Positions 1 to 12,076 of a stretch of 64,000 nucleotides of DNA are shown here, piece after piece. Each line of letters begins with the position of its first letter. The stretch's first letter is position 1. The translations under genes and the position numbers were made by a program. Origin of the DNA: Lonicera japonica (lineage: Eukaryota > Streptophyta > Magnoliopsida > Dipsacales > Caprifoliaceae); NCBI GenBank assembly GCA_021464415.1, contig CM038468.1, positions 26,131,325 through 26,195,324 on the forward strand, written 5' to 3'. Below the pieces are notes generated by a model that saw only the letters and a list, made by a program, of their open reading frames with translations, did not search any database and was not told the origin of the DNA.

Positions 1-153
1 ATATATAACTTTTGAACTTTATATAAGGAAGACCCATGTTCGTACATCCCTGCGCCACTAACTCAAACCAAACTAGCATTGTTTCTCCGGTGGTATAAAC
101 AATCAGAATGGCAATGCTATTAAAAAATCTTAGCCAATGGCATAGTCAAATTT
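1..153. other. AT-rich edge sequence, nothing recognised
   Basis: Short stretch at the window edge before the start of duplicated block A. I see no open frame, repeat end or motif that I can name. Confidence 0.5.
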
Positions 154-1560
154 TAGGAATCCTTTAACCAATAATTAAATATCTCGTATATATAATCAAA
201 ATTAACCACATTTCTCAGCTCGATAAACAAAATGGTTGGCCCACTATTTCTATTGGTCAAAAGAAAAGGTTAATATTTTCAAAGTTAGATAATCTTTCAC
301 TATTTGTTTTTTAAATTTTAAACTTGTTAATTTATGGAAAATTAAAATAGTTGACCAATAATTTTGTAATTGAAAATATAACATTATTTAAATTATATCA
401 TGGGAGATGCTGCTTGCAATAACATTATTTCAATAGTTGAGTTACTTCTAAATTAGACAGTGAAGCGTTTACTTGCGTATCACATCTAGATGGAATAAAA
501 AATAAAAAGGTATTGATTTAATTGATAAAGTGTTGCATGTGACCCTAAAGATCATAATTTTAAACATATTCACATGTACTCTTAATAAAAATAATAATAA
601 TTGGAATAAAATTAAAATTTCCTTAATTTATTTTTAAGTTCATAACTACCTTTAATGTAAGATTGCCTCAAGTGGATTAGTAGAGATACTAGCTGGGCTG
701 ATTATATGGGAAAAGAAATTATTACTCATGTCTCATATTGGAACAAAAGAACATTCTACTATAATTTTAAATACAACACAAAATTAATATAACACAAATT
801 CCAGCTTATATATTTTGGTAGTGTTTGACCCATTGAAATTCATTATAGTGAAAATTATTCTCAATTGAAACCATATTTTTCTTGTAAATGAAATTTATGC
901 CGTGCCTATATGATTGGATGAAAATCAACTTGCAATATCTTATGCTAAGTAAAAAGAAAAGATAAATTGCACTTTGTCCTTCTGAACTATGACAATTACT
1001 TCACTTTGTCATTTGAAATATCAATTTAAACAATTAGGTGGTGTTTGGTTGAAATTTTAAAACTAAGTTTTTAAAATTTCTACCAAAAAGATAACTTTAT
1101 TTCACACTTTTCAAAATTCACTTCACTTTACTATCTCTCATAAAATTTTTAAAACACCATAACTTTAAATTCAAAAATCAGAATTAGATAAAAATATATA
1201 TTTAAAACTACTCTCGAAATCTATAAAATAAGATCCATTGTGATTATTTTTTGAATTTTTCTCATTAGTTTTTTTGAATTGGTTGAAAAAAACTCCAATA
1301 AAAATTAAATTTACTTTTCAACCTACTTTTACACTTCCCAAAAACTTATTTAAAAAAATGTTTTAAAATTCCAACCAAACAACCACATAATGTCACAAAC
1401 AATAACATTTGTTGCAATTGATCCAAAATCGCTAATAGGGTTATTTAAACGTTTGTTGTGCGCCCACATGATCGATATGCACATGGGGAAAAACCCAAAA
1501 CCCCACCTTCTTTTGTTACAATAAATGTTGTACCTTCACTTTAATTTATTTCTTGTTTTA
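154..1560. repeat. Duplicated block A, copy 1
   Basis: This non-coding block is repeated in direct orientation at 8083-9110. Long near-identical runs are visible, for example around 211-262 against 8138-8190 and 895-1030 against 8797-8935. Copy 1 is longer mainly because a 350-bp MITE (1037-1386) is present here and absent from copy 2. The order A (154), B (4240), A (8083), B (21850) points to an ancient tandem duplication of a unit of roughly 8 kb containing the UGT gene. No open frame in it looks coding. Confidence 0.85.
1037..1386. mobile_element. Tourist-like MITE
   Basis: The left end starts GGTGGTGTTTGGTT. The right end, read on the other strand, starts GTGGTTGTTTGGTT, and the similarity runs on for about 27 bp. 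TTA (1034-1036) flanks the left end and ATA (1387-1389) the right. The empty site is visible in the duplicate block near 8928, where a single TTA sits between the same flanks. The 3-bp TTA-type target duplication and the end sequence fit PIF/Harbinger-derived MITEs. There is no coding capacity, so it would be mobilised in trans. It inserted after the A-B duplication or was lost precisely from the other copy; insertion is simpler. Confidence 0.8.
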
Positions 1561-3502
1561 ACAAATGTACAACAATAATAGAGATATATTGTGTTGTTTT
1601 TGCAGTCTATCTTTGCATTCTGATTTCATAACTGATCTTTGTCAATTTTTGCTATTACTGCTTACGTCTTGCTATCCTTTCATCATATTATCGATATTGT
1701 GCTTGGCGACGAAATCTGTTGAAGAATTGTTGTTGCTTTTGCTTGAATTGAACTGATTCTATTTTTCTTGTTTTCAATTTCATGGAACCATTGTTTTTCT
1801 AATAATTCTTGTACATCTACATAATTTTGTACTCTTATTTTACTAATTCTATAATTATTTCCAAACTCTAGAATGTAGAATGACATATTAAATTTTTCTT
1901 CAATAAATTTGTAAAAACAATGAGTATTACAAAATTAAGTAAGCTGTTGTTGAATTTATATGTGATTGATGTAGAACAGGTAGCGGACCTGTATTTAACA
2001 GCACTGGATCGTCGTAAGCCCGACTGGCCCAAAAAGTGACGAGACCAGAATTTCGTGGGCCTGGCTAGTTTGACCTGAAACGGCCCAGAGAAATTAAGTT
2101 ACCGTCTTTGGCTGTGATGCACGTCGTTTTTTGGCCAAAATCCTTCATTTAGGCCTCCGAATCCGCGTATTTACTATTTAAGGCAGGTCTTAATTACGCA
2201 ATAAGTTGAGTTTGGAAAGTCAGATTTGACTTCCGACAAATCCCGCGCGATCGTTAACATCAGCACTGCAGAATCCCATAATTTATGCAATTTCCTATTT
2301 TTGGCAGTTTTTTTGAATTATTTCGAATTTGTTTCCTTTTTTTACATTTTGTAATCTTTTATAAGAGATTCTCTTTGTAATCGTTTAGGCAGTTCATCTT
2401 TTAATAAAATTTTGAGTGTTTTTCTCTATATTGTGAGTTTAAATCCCATTTCATAGCTTTCCGCTACGTCAGTGATAAAGTATCTTCATCGGCTAGCTTC
2501 TCTTGCAATTTTGTTGCAATTAATAAGATAAATAGTTGAGGGTTTTTTGTATCTCCATCCTTTTCTACAACTTCTCAAAGTCTTTGCGGATACAAAGTTT
2601 CTGCCTGTGTATCTATTGCTCCTAATAGTCTTAATGGAAGGTTTGAAGATTTTAATAATTCTATATAATCTGAATAATAATATACAAAACTAGCTAAAAA
2701 TTCATATTCAAGTAAAAGACTAATGATAGCTTCTATTGTAATATGACCATTTGAAGAAAATAAATAATTTTTTCTTGAAATAGTAAAAAATTTAATTTAG
2801 AAAGCACAAAATCTACTAGGATTATAGTTTCTGTTTTATTGTTAATTTTTCATAAACTTTTTAGATTTATATGAACATCCTTCTGCTTCATAATTCTTTT
2901 GAAAATAATTTTGAATTTATATCCAATCCTCAAAATTCCTTTGACTAGCATAATTAAAGATTCTATTTAAAATATCATTAGGTAATTTATATTATATTTG
3001 CTTCTTTAAAATAGTTTGAAGGAAATGATCAAAATAACACATAAATCTAGTATTAGAAAATATACTCATAGTTTCTAAATCACTTTGTAACTTTTGGAAC
3101 ATAAGCAGAAATAGTTTGTTTACCATTCTCAACCCAACACAAAGATTTAGGAAAAAAAAAACCTGTTATAGAATTGGAAAAGCAAATTCTTGACAATCTT
3201 TAGTTTAATAGAGAGTAAAATAAAAAATCTTTCCTACATACTATGATCTTAATTTCTTAATAAAAATATGTATGAAATTAATTTATATATTCAAAATCTT
3301 GAGCTTAAAATTCAATCTTCAAAAGGATCAAATTTTAAAAGACCATCAGTTAAAACTTAATTTAATAAAATGGGCTAACTGTGTATATATAGTTAATACA
3401 TATAAAAAATTATTATGGAGACAGAGCCCTCCATGCCAAGGGTTGGGTACACCCTTGTTCCTTATCTCAAATTAGTAAGTGAATTTGGTATCCCGTCATC
3501 AA
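1561..3502 (-). pseudogene. Decayed minus-strand coding remnants of unknown origin
   Basis: This interval has no counterpart in the second duplicate block. A minus-strand frame of 67 codons lies at 1683-1886. Further minus-strand stretches with protein-like composition lie at about 2460-2640 and 2700-3170, broken by stops and frame changes. Between them, about 1970-2455 looks like a non-coding regulatory segment, with a TATA-like TATTTAAG-type stretch and an AATAAA-like signal, as in a solo LTR or the intergenic part of a retroelement. I do not recognise the protein. An old retroelement or an integrated viral copy are both possible. Boundaries are approximate and I found no target duplication. 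Confidence 0.3.
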
Positions 3503-3505
3503 TTA

Positions 3506-4029
3506 GGGTGCGTTTGATTTTAAACATACAATTTGTATGAAAAAAAAATAAGTTACAGGTAATTAAATTGCCTAGAATTGAGTTGCATGAAAAATGTCAA
3601 TTAAATATATATGTTTGATTGCCTTAATTTTCTACCCAGAAAATATTAGTTGTATTATGACATTTTTAATGTAGAAAAAATTATGGGTATATTTTTTTAC
3701 ATAATTTTATAGTCATGATGGATCTTGACTAGTAGATTTTAAATATTAAATTTTTATTAAATTTTGAATTTTTTATTTTAAGTTATAGCATTTTTAATGT
3801 AGAAAATGGGTAAAATTTTGTCTCGAAAAATGTGTAATTGCCTGAAAAATAAATACAATCCCCCCCCCAACCCCCAAGAAAATGTTTTCCTTATTTTGGT
3901 AGAAAATGTGAGCATGTGAGCAAAAGTAAAAAAATATTTTTCCTAAAAAAAAAAGGCCGATCAAATACTTTAAATTATCAAATCAAGTAAAAAATGAGTA
4001 TTTTTTAAAAAAGTCAATCAAGCACACCC
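3506..4029. mobile_element. Tourist-like MITE, 524 bp
   Basis: The left end is GGGTGCGTTTGAT. The right end read on the opposite strand is GGGTGTGCTTGAT. TTA occurs directly outside both ends (3503-3505 and 4030-4032), the usual target duplication of PIF/Harbinger MITEs. The interior is AT-rich with homopolymer runs (for example a C-run near 3862) and no open frame. It lies between blocks A and B of the left duplicate. Confidence 0.75.
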
Positions 4030-4239
4030 TTAATGTAATTCACTGGTGTCTCTTTGGCGATTTTTTTTAGTAAAAAAATTATTGAAGTCTAAGCATAAAT
4101 TTTTTAATTTGGAACAGGAATTGTTCTCCTTTTTTCTCCATTCCCCACTCATGGCCAATGAACCAAAATTGTAAACTAGGAACATAGGTAAAATATATAT
4201 TTTTTTTATTTTTTTAAATATATTTAATTTTTAAAAATT

Positions 4240-5334
4240 TTAAACAAAAAGACAACGTAGTTGATAGATGCCGAAAGGTTGTGTCGTCATTGCCGACGGC
4301 ATTGCGTCATTATCCACATGTTGCTGCTGACGTATCAAATCTGAAGTGCCTGTTTGAAAAGGACTAAAGGAATTCAACTTCAACCACAATACTTAAGTCA
4401 TGCAGATAGATTTAATAGGACCAGTAGTTCCGAAACTTCTGGAGTTTGAATCTCGCCGGGTATAATATTAGGTTTAAATTTGCGGATATAAATTAATTTT
4501 TTATTTAATGTCACATACGTAAGAATAATTTATAAAAAATTAAAAGAAATAAAAATTAAACTTGGTATTAATCGGTCAAACTATGAAGTTAATAGTTTAG
4601 CTGGCACAATAATAGTAAGTGAAGGTCGACAATTAGAATAAGTACGTTTGGATGGCGAAATTAGATTTACGAATGGTAAATTCAAGGTTTTCAATTCCAA
4701 GGAAGTAGGATTCTTCTATTTGGATGACTATGTATCATATGGGTGATTTCATTTGTAGATCCAAATATATCATATATTATTTGGGTAGTCAAAAAATGAT
4801 TATTTGTTTATAGTAATTTAGAATCCAATTTTTATTGTAACACCAATAATTACAAAATATTTTATTTCGAGTAACTAGATGACAATTTAGTCGTCAACCA
4901 TGCATATAGAACAATAAAAAATATATTTGACAAAGTGAGAAACTTACTAATACAATTGTACAAACAAAGAAATTATACATATACCAATATACGGTTAGGA
5001 TTAGGTACGGACCGATTCGTACCGACTGATCTTTTTTATGACGGTTTTTTATTATAAATTAAGTAGTCATAAAATGACAAATTCTTAAAGATTGATCCAT
5101 ACTAAAAAGAGAAACTACCAGTAGATATGTATGTAATGAACTTTTTTGCTATAAATGATTTGAATATCTGAATATAAATAAGCATAGATGAAAGAGCTTA
5201 CATGAAAAAAGTAGATTTATTTATCGAGCAGTTTCTTCCCACAAGAGCTTGAAAGAGATGCTCTGCCATTTTAGTAGAATGAGAGATTGAATTAGGAAAG
5301 AAATAGAAATTTTAGGATTTGGATAGATTGAATA
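4240..5334. repeat. Duplicated block B, copy 1, upstream part
   Basis: Non-coding DNA upstream of the broken UGT that matches the region upstream of the intact UGT: about 4258-4400 against 21868-21995, and about 4555-4640 against 23235-23322. The second copy is much longer because MITE-like elements inserted there. I see no gene here. Confidence 0.75.
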
Positions 5335-5709
5335 GTAATTATGTTGTCGTGTCTATATATGATTCTTACCCATTCCACGCCCAACTATGTAACTATGTTA
5401 AACATGCCAAATTTACCAGTCAAAATACTTGTTGTCTATGAATCCCCTTTGACAATAAACCAAAAAACACCAATCATATATATATACAAATTTCATTATC
5501 AAGCTGAACATACAAACTAGAAAACTATATACAACCCACCACTGCGTCACCCCAAACGTCACATATATATCTACATCTATATATATCCATTCACCCCATG
5601 CACCATTCATGCATACCCCATCCCCATTCACTTCACCACCAAAACATAATACACCACACATCTTGTCTCCCCCAAAAGAAAATCTCTCTCTCATACTAAT
5701 TAAATAGAC
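5335..5709 (+). promoter_or_regulatory. Promoter and leader of the broken UGT copy
   Basis: This segment aligns closely with 24487-24901 upstream of the intact UGT. A TATA-like run lies at about 5577-5590, roughly 120 bp before the ATG, followed by a pyrimidine-rich leader. The CT tract just before the ATG is short, about five CT units, against a long tract in the other copy. Promoter function is inferred from position and from conservation between the duplicates. Confidence 0.5.
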
Positions 5710-6932
5710 ATGGCCGGCCCTCGCGTCCTTGTAGTGACATTTCCGGGGCAGGGGCACATAAACCCATCCCTCCAATTCGCCAAGCGCCTCATAAAAATGG
5801 GCGTTGAGGTCACCTTCTCCACCAGCCAATCGGCCATTAATCGAATATCCAAAAGCAAAACTGACACAACAATCCCACAAGGCCTAACCCTCTCTCCCTT
5901 CTTGGACGGCTACGAAAACGGCCTACAGCCTGGTGTTGACGTTGAACACTACATATCCGAGGTGAAAAAGCATGGTTCACAACATATAGCTGAACTTATA
6001 ACCACCGGTGCAACAGAAGGCAAACCTTTCGCCCAAGTGGTCTACACTACCTTAATTTCTTGGGCGGGTCGAGTGGCTCATCGTCTCTGTGTGCCATGTA
6101 CACTTCTGTGGATCCAACCAGCCACCATTTTTGATATCTATTACTATTACTTCAATGGGTACGGTGATGTTATTAGTAAAAGTAATAATGACCCCTCGTC
6201 TTCGATTCAATTACCGGGATTGCCACTCCTCACTAGTCATGACCTTCCATCTTTCCTTCTTTCCTCAAACACATACAACTTTGCTCTCCCAGCTTTCAAA
6301 GAACACTTCAATATAATCGAGGAAGAAACCAACCCTAATATACTCGTGAATACGTTCGACGCGTTGGAGTTTGGATTCCTAAGAACTACGCAGAAGCTCA
6401 AAATGAAGGTAATCGGACCATTGATGCCATCGGCTTTCCTGGACGGGAAAGACCCTTCCGACAAATCATTCGTGGAGATCTTTTCCAAAAATCAAGAAAC
6501 TATATTGAATGGTTGGATTCGAAAACCGAATCATCGGTCGTTTACATATCATTCGGAAGCATCTCAGTATTATCGAGCAAACAAATCGAAGAGATCGGGC
6601 AGGCGTTGCTTCAGAGCAGCCGACCGTTCTTGTGGGTAATAAGAGAAGACAATAACGGGGCGAAAAAACAAGAAGGCGAGATGAATTTTAGCGATAAGTT
6701 GAAAGAGTTAGGGATGATAGTGCCATGGTGCTCGCAAGTGGAGGTTCTTTCGCACAAATCAGTGGGGTGTTTCGTGACGCATTGTGGATGGAACTCGACA
6801 CTGGAGAGTGTGACTTGTGGGATACCGATGGTGGCATTTCCTCAGTGGACGGATCAAGCGACAAATGCGAAGCTTATTGAGGATGTGACTTCTACTTTTC
6901 TGGTTTCTTCTATTTATTTGAAGGATATGTAA
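5710..6932 (+). pseudogene. UGT75-type glucosyltransferase pseudogene
   Basis: Tandem duplicate of the intact UGT at 24902. The first 253 codons are collinear with it and keep the N-terminal acceptor-site helix and its catalytic-type histidine (QGHINPSLQFAKRL). One G is missing near 6472, so the frame moves from that of 5710 to that of 6513. The second half then reads through a complete PSPG sugar-donor box (WCSQVEVL through QWTDQ). After LIED the sequence jumps to what is 3' flank in the other copy and ends at a chance stop at 6930-6932. The jump equals a deletion of 427 bp (26075-26501 of the intact copy) with shared TGTG at the joint. The last roughly 70 residues are gone. Two independent lesions make a functional enzyme very unlikely. 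Confidence 0.9.
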
Positions 6933-7876
6933 TAAGATTATTAATCTATAAAAAATTAATATATTAGGTGTCTATTAATTATTTCTTTATCCTTATTAAA
7001 ATTCATTGAGATTATATTGTGTTTTTTTTTATTTCATGTAATTCTGGTTTCTTCTATTTATTTTAAGGATATGTAATAAGATTATTAATCAAGAGATTAA
7101 GACACTATTTGGCTGTTTGCTAATTTGAAAAATACATTACTTGTTTAGCCATGCAACTAAATTAGGGAAAGATAAAACTATCATCAACATAATAAACTTT
7201 TTAGAAGATTAAATTACCTGTAAATCCAGAATGTCCACATCCAAACCACGGACTATTTAAATAATGGTATCGAGATTTTATCGCATTGTAATTTGGAGAA
7301 TTGTAATTCGATTTATAGAATTGCAATTCTAATAAAATTTCAAAACGCACCTAATTGTCTATCAACTCTCATCAGTATAGAATTCGCAAAATAATCTAAT
7401 TCTTATAAATATAGCCTCATCAATTAAACATAAGCTAACACAATACACAATATATGAAAGCTCTGGATTCTTGTGCGGAAGCAAATTAATTAACCCTAAA
7501 TTTGTTATGTGATGATTGGATTCTCAAAAACCTATTTTATTCAAATTGGAAAGTAAACTTAGGATTTTAATTCTAAAAAACCTATTTAATCTTTTCTAGC
7601 ATACAACAATTAAACATATAAGCAAATACCATAATTAACGAGATATTCTTGCAGTGCATGGTTAACTCTCAACAATCCACTATATGCACAAAAGTTTACA
7701 GACTTCATTAATCACAAATCGCACAAAAATCACAACTTGAATCGGACAAGCCGCCTACAAATGTCTCCACGTTCTACTCGTATAGTCCGTCTTAGAATCA
7801 CATGATTTGGGCATAGCAAATTACACGCTTCGGTCTCGCACCAATCTCTTTAACACCGTTTGCGAATCACATGCAC
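6933..7876. repeat. Duplicated 3' flank of the UGT with truncated dispersed repeat
   Basis: Matches the 3' flank of the intact UGT (about 26502-27406). The part from about 7440 to 7876 is a truncated copy of a dispersed repeat also found at about 26985-28190 and, inverted, at 36268-37424. It starts around the motif GTGCGGAAGCAAATTAATTA. No coding frame. Confidence 0.75.
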
Positions 7877-7884
7877 TAACGTAT

Positions 7885-8065
7885 TTGAAGTTACTTGCGA
7901 TATAGGAAACGACGATTCCTATCGATCTCATACAAAGATATTCATATAATTTTCTAATATATGCGGAAATTAATGTTTTTCCTTAATAGCAAAGGGGTGC
8001 AAAGCAAAGCAACTCATTCCCTGGTTTAAGCTATATATTTCAAGAAGGAAAATAATCAAGTTTCA
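7885..8065. repeat. Fragment related to the Athila-type LTR at 56 kb
   Basis: The string around ATAGCAAAGGGGTGCAAAGC, followed by ACTCATTCCC and an AAGCTATAT motif, parallels 56150-56280 inside the LTR of the minus-strand Athila-type element, in the same strand sense. It is a short eroded piece with no ends visible, lying between blocks B and A. Confidence 0.5.
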
Positions 8066-8082
8066 TCAAATATGAAATTTTA

Positions 8083-9110
8083 GGAATTCTTTAACCAATA
8101 ATTATATATCTCTCATATATAATCAAAATTAATAACATTTCACAGCTCGATAATCAAAATGATTGGCCCACAATTTCTGTTGGTCAAAAGAAAGGTTAAT
8201 GTTTTTATAGTTAGATATTCTTTCACTTTTAAAAAAAAATATATTTAAACTTGTTAATTTATGGCCCATTAAAATAGCTGACCAATAATTTTGTAATTCA
8301 AAATATAACATTATTTAAATTATATCATAGGAGATGCTCTTTGCAATGACATTATTTAAATAGTTGAGTTACTTCTAAATTAGGTAATGAAGTGTTTACT
8401 CGCATATCACATCTAGATGGAATAAAAAATAAAAAGGTGTTGATTTAATTGATAAAGTATTGCATGTGACCCTAAAGATCATAATTTTAAACATATTCAC
8501 ATGTTTTCTTAATAAAAATAATAATAATTGGAATAAAATTAAAATTTCGTTAATTTATTTTTAAGTTCATAACTCCCTTTAATGTAAGATTGCCTATATG
8601 GGAACATAAATTATTGCTCATGTCTCATATTGGAACAAAAGAACATTCTACTATAATTTTAAATACAACACAAAATTAATATAACACAAATTTCAGCTTA
8701 TATATTTTGGCAGTGTTTGACCCATTGAAATTCATTATAATGAAAATTCTTCTCAATTGAAACCATATTTTTCTTGCAAATGAAATTTATGCCGTGCCTA
8801 TTTGATTGGCTGAAAATCAACTTGCAATATCTTTTGCTATGTAAAAATAAAAGATAAATTGCACTTTGTCCTTCTAAACTATAACAATTGCTTCACTTTA
8901 CCATTTGAAATGTCAATTTAAACCATTAATGTCGATCACAAACTATAACATTTGTTGCAATTGACCCAAAATCGCCGGTAGGGTTATTTAAACGGTTTGT
9001 TGCCCACATGATATGCACATGGGGAAAAAACCCAAAACCCCACCTTCTTTTGTTACAATAAATCTTGTACCTTCACTTTAATTTATTGCTTGTTTTGACA
9101 AATGTACAAC
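8083..9110. repeat. Duplicated block A, copy 2
   Basis: Direct repeat of 154-1560 without the MITE. Similarity ends near the CAAATGTACAACAATA motif (9100-9115, against 1562-1576). Non-coding. Confidence 0.85.
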
Positions 9111-9484
9111 AATATTTCGTCGAATATATTTGGTATTAGCTCAAAACGTATAATAACATAATTATAATAGAGAATCACAAAACTTGTTCTAACTTTTATA
9201 TGTATTTGGAAATAGTTTTTGTTAAGAAGAAAAAGAAATGTGCTCAGCGAGCGAGCACTACCTGGCTTTTTTGACCAGTCTAACCGGCCGAAGGCGTTAT
9301 TTGCTTGGATAAGTGTGGACATATGAGGTTTAGTTTAGTAGGCTTCTCAACATTGGACCGATGGGTATTGGGCCTGCCCCAAAGAACACTTATAATTTTT
9401 CATCCCCCACATTACTCACTATTAAAACCTTTTTCTTACTTTTGGTGCGGATTCCATTTAAACTTAATTATTACAAAGAAAATT
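9111..9484. other. Intergenic DNA left of the CACTA element
   Basis: No recognisable gene. It ends with ATT at 9482-9484, the left copy of the CACTA target duplication. Confidence 0.5.
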
Positions 9485-9720
9485 CACTACAAAAAATATG
9501 ACTTTTTCTGACGCGTTACAGTCAGCGCGTCACGAAAAATGGTCTATACCGACGAGCTAAATATACACACGCCGGCATAGTCATATCAGAATACAACTAT
9601 TCAAAGGACTTTTGGAGGCGCCATTAAACGCGCCATGAAAAGTTTTAGGGGACTTATGCCGACGCGTTTGTTCTAACGCGCCAGGATAGAGTATCAAAAA
9701 ATATGGCGCCGATCCTCCCG
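9485..9720. repeat. CACTA left terminus and subterminal repeats
   Basis: After the CACTA end, short GC-rich motifs in both orientations recur: TGACGCGTTACAG, CAGCGCGTCACGAAAA, GCCGACGCGTTTG, GGCGCCATTAAACGCGCC. Such clustered subterminal motifs are where TNPA-type proteins bind in En/Spm (known for the family); binding here is inferred. They contrast with the AT-rich surroundings. Confidence 0.75.
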
Positions 9721-12045
9721 CCATTATTTTCCCGGAATTTTATAATTTTACTTAAAATGAAAAATTAAAAAGTAATAAGAAAATATTTTTTTTTGGCTAA
9801 TACAGAACCCCTTACCTTTTCTCCTTAACCTTTTTCCTTTGTCCTTTACCTTTTCTCCTTCACTCAGAGAAGCTTCCACACCATCTCTGGTTTTCGATTC
9901 ATCCTTGCAACACAAATAGTACACTCTCCGCCACTACAGTCCCTCACTTCCGATCATATTAAAACCACCAGCGTCATCCATCATTCGCTACTATTCCCTC
10001 ATATCTCTCTCTCTCTCTCTCTCTCATACACGAGCTCGCTTTTCTCCTCTCCCTTACAGCCTCCATCCGCAGTTATCTTGCTACTACCACCGGCGGTTTC
10101 GATTTAAATTTAGGGCTTGGAAATTGGGGTTCGTCGATTTGGTAATCTTCTTCTCATGTCTGTGCATTTGTCTTGATTTAGAATTTTAGGGCTTGAATAC
10201 ATAGTTGTGCACACACATACATACATCGATCAAAGAGTTAATTAGGTCCAAAAACTTATCACTGTGCGTGTGCTTTTTCAGTTTGGAATGGAGATTGTGG
10301 AAGTTATTGAAAACCTGCTCACTTAAAAAAAATTGCTCAAAGCTTCCACACTGTCTCAATAGCAACTCACGTAAAAAATCTGCTTATAGTACCGGAATCA
10401 CTACAATCGCGCTATTATTTTCACCCTTGTCCTACCTCTACATCCAGAAACTCCTCTCAGGTAATTTTTCCCTTCTTCACTTAATCTTAACTCCCCCTTT
10501 TTTTCTCCCTATTTCCCTTCAAATGGTTGATTGACGGTCTAATAATCTGAGGTGGGGAGTGCATGAATTAGGCTACTTATTGACAGGAAAGGAGAGACAT
10601 GCGTTTCTGAAGTATTTTAGCACCCACCCAGTTGGATCTTTGATGTATATAAACAACATATTTATATTGAATGAGATATGTCTTAAAAGTTTAGGGATGA
10701 ACCTCGATGCCAATGAAAAAAATAAAAAAAGCCTAAAGTATTTAATCTCAAATCATTTTCGGAGCTTAAAGCCTAAATGGATAAAGTCACAGTTGATGAG
10801 GAATTTTGGTGTCTGTAACTATTTCAACTTAGATAAGAAATATAAAGCAAAGATAATGCTGATAAATAAGTATAGGTGTCTGCTTTACACTTGAGCATAA
10901 CTAATTTGCTTGAGAGCTGATGATACTTGGTCCTAAAAGTGTCATTGAGGTTATAACTTTATATAAATGATCGATGCAAGAAAGAACTTTAAACATGATG
11001 CTAGCCAAGAAAAGAAAGGAACACTAGTATAGGTTTGATAACGGGCCTGAAAGTATCACCATAATAAATGTTATATTAAAAGACCATAGGAACATGATTT
11101 GCATCTAATATCTTTGGTGCAAGTAATCTTTGGATGAGAATGAATTGTAAGTGGGGAAAGGTAGGCAGGAGTATATGAAAGAATAGGTTGAGTCATTTTA
11201 TTAAGAGTGAAAGGAAAACAATTTTAGCAAACACAACTGAGGCAAATATATATATTTTAGTGGACTATTCAGTTGTAGTGTTTCCTTCATATGTAACATC
11301 ACATGCCTAAAATACATTGCTTCAAATGAAAATCAAGTTTGTATTTGTGATGTGGTATTTAGACTCGGGCAGTGTTTTATATTGCGATTGTACATAGTTT
11401 CTCAGTTTCGCTCTATACATTTAATTTTCGGGTTTTTGTAACTTTGCACGTTATGTTTAATTTATAACTAGATTTATTCCCTTGTTTCCATTGTCATTAG
11501 ACATTGCCATAATGTATTCAATGTATCTCATAAGAATATGTAAAATCGAAAGTTAAGTTAAAGGTTGATTTAAATTATAACATTAAATTTTCATCGATAT
11601 GGGGAATTGTAGTTGTAATTTTTAGCCTTTTGGGTTGTCCTATGTAATGAAAAATAATTATCATTTATTTCCAGGTTGTTAAAGCAAAAAATGCAAATGA
11701 TTGTTCATTTAGTTTATTTGTCACTTAAGTCAATTAGCTTTTGAAAACCAATCCATGTTAATGTTGTTATACTAATATTGCTTATTTTTCAATGTTACAG
11801 GTGGGCAGACAAGTATCAGGTAACTTTTTCATCAGATCTTCTTATTTCTTTCCCAATTGTTATATGAAACGTGTTTCCATAGTGGGGCACATACTTTTAG
11901 GGCTTTATATTACTACTAGAAAACAGTATTTATTTATTTTTACATCTTATCATGTTACTAAATCCCGTTAGTTATGGGTTTATGGGATTTACGTTAGTTA
12001 TGAGTTTTTGTCTTACAATAAGAATCTGATCATTATGTAGCTCTT

Positions 12046-12076
<31 letters not shown>

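Noticed and set aside
5413..5880. 155-codon minus-strand frame over the UGT pseudogene start
   Set aside because: It is antisense to conserved UGT sequence and promoter, with no family features.
10205..10894. Two about 110-codon frames in the CACTA 5' region
   Set aside because: No recognisable domain, and neither splices cleanly into the transposase by eye; treated as chance frames in leader DNA.
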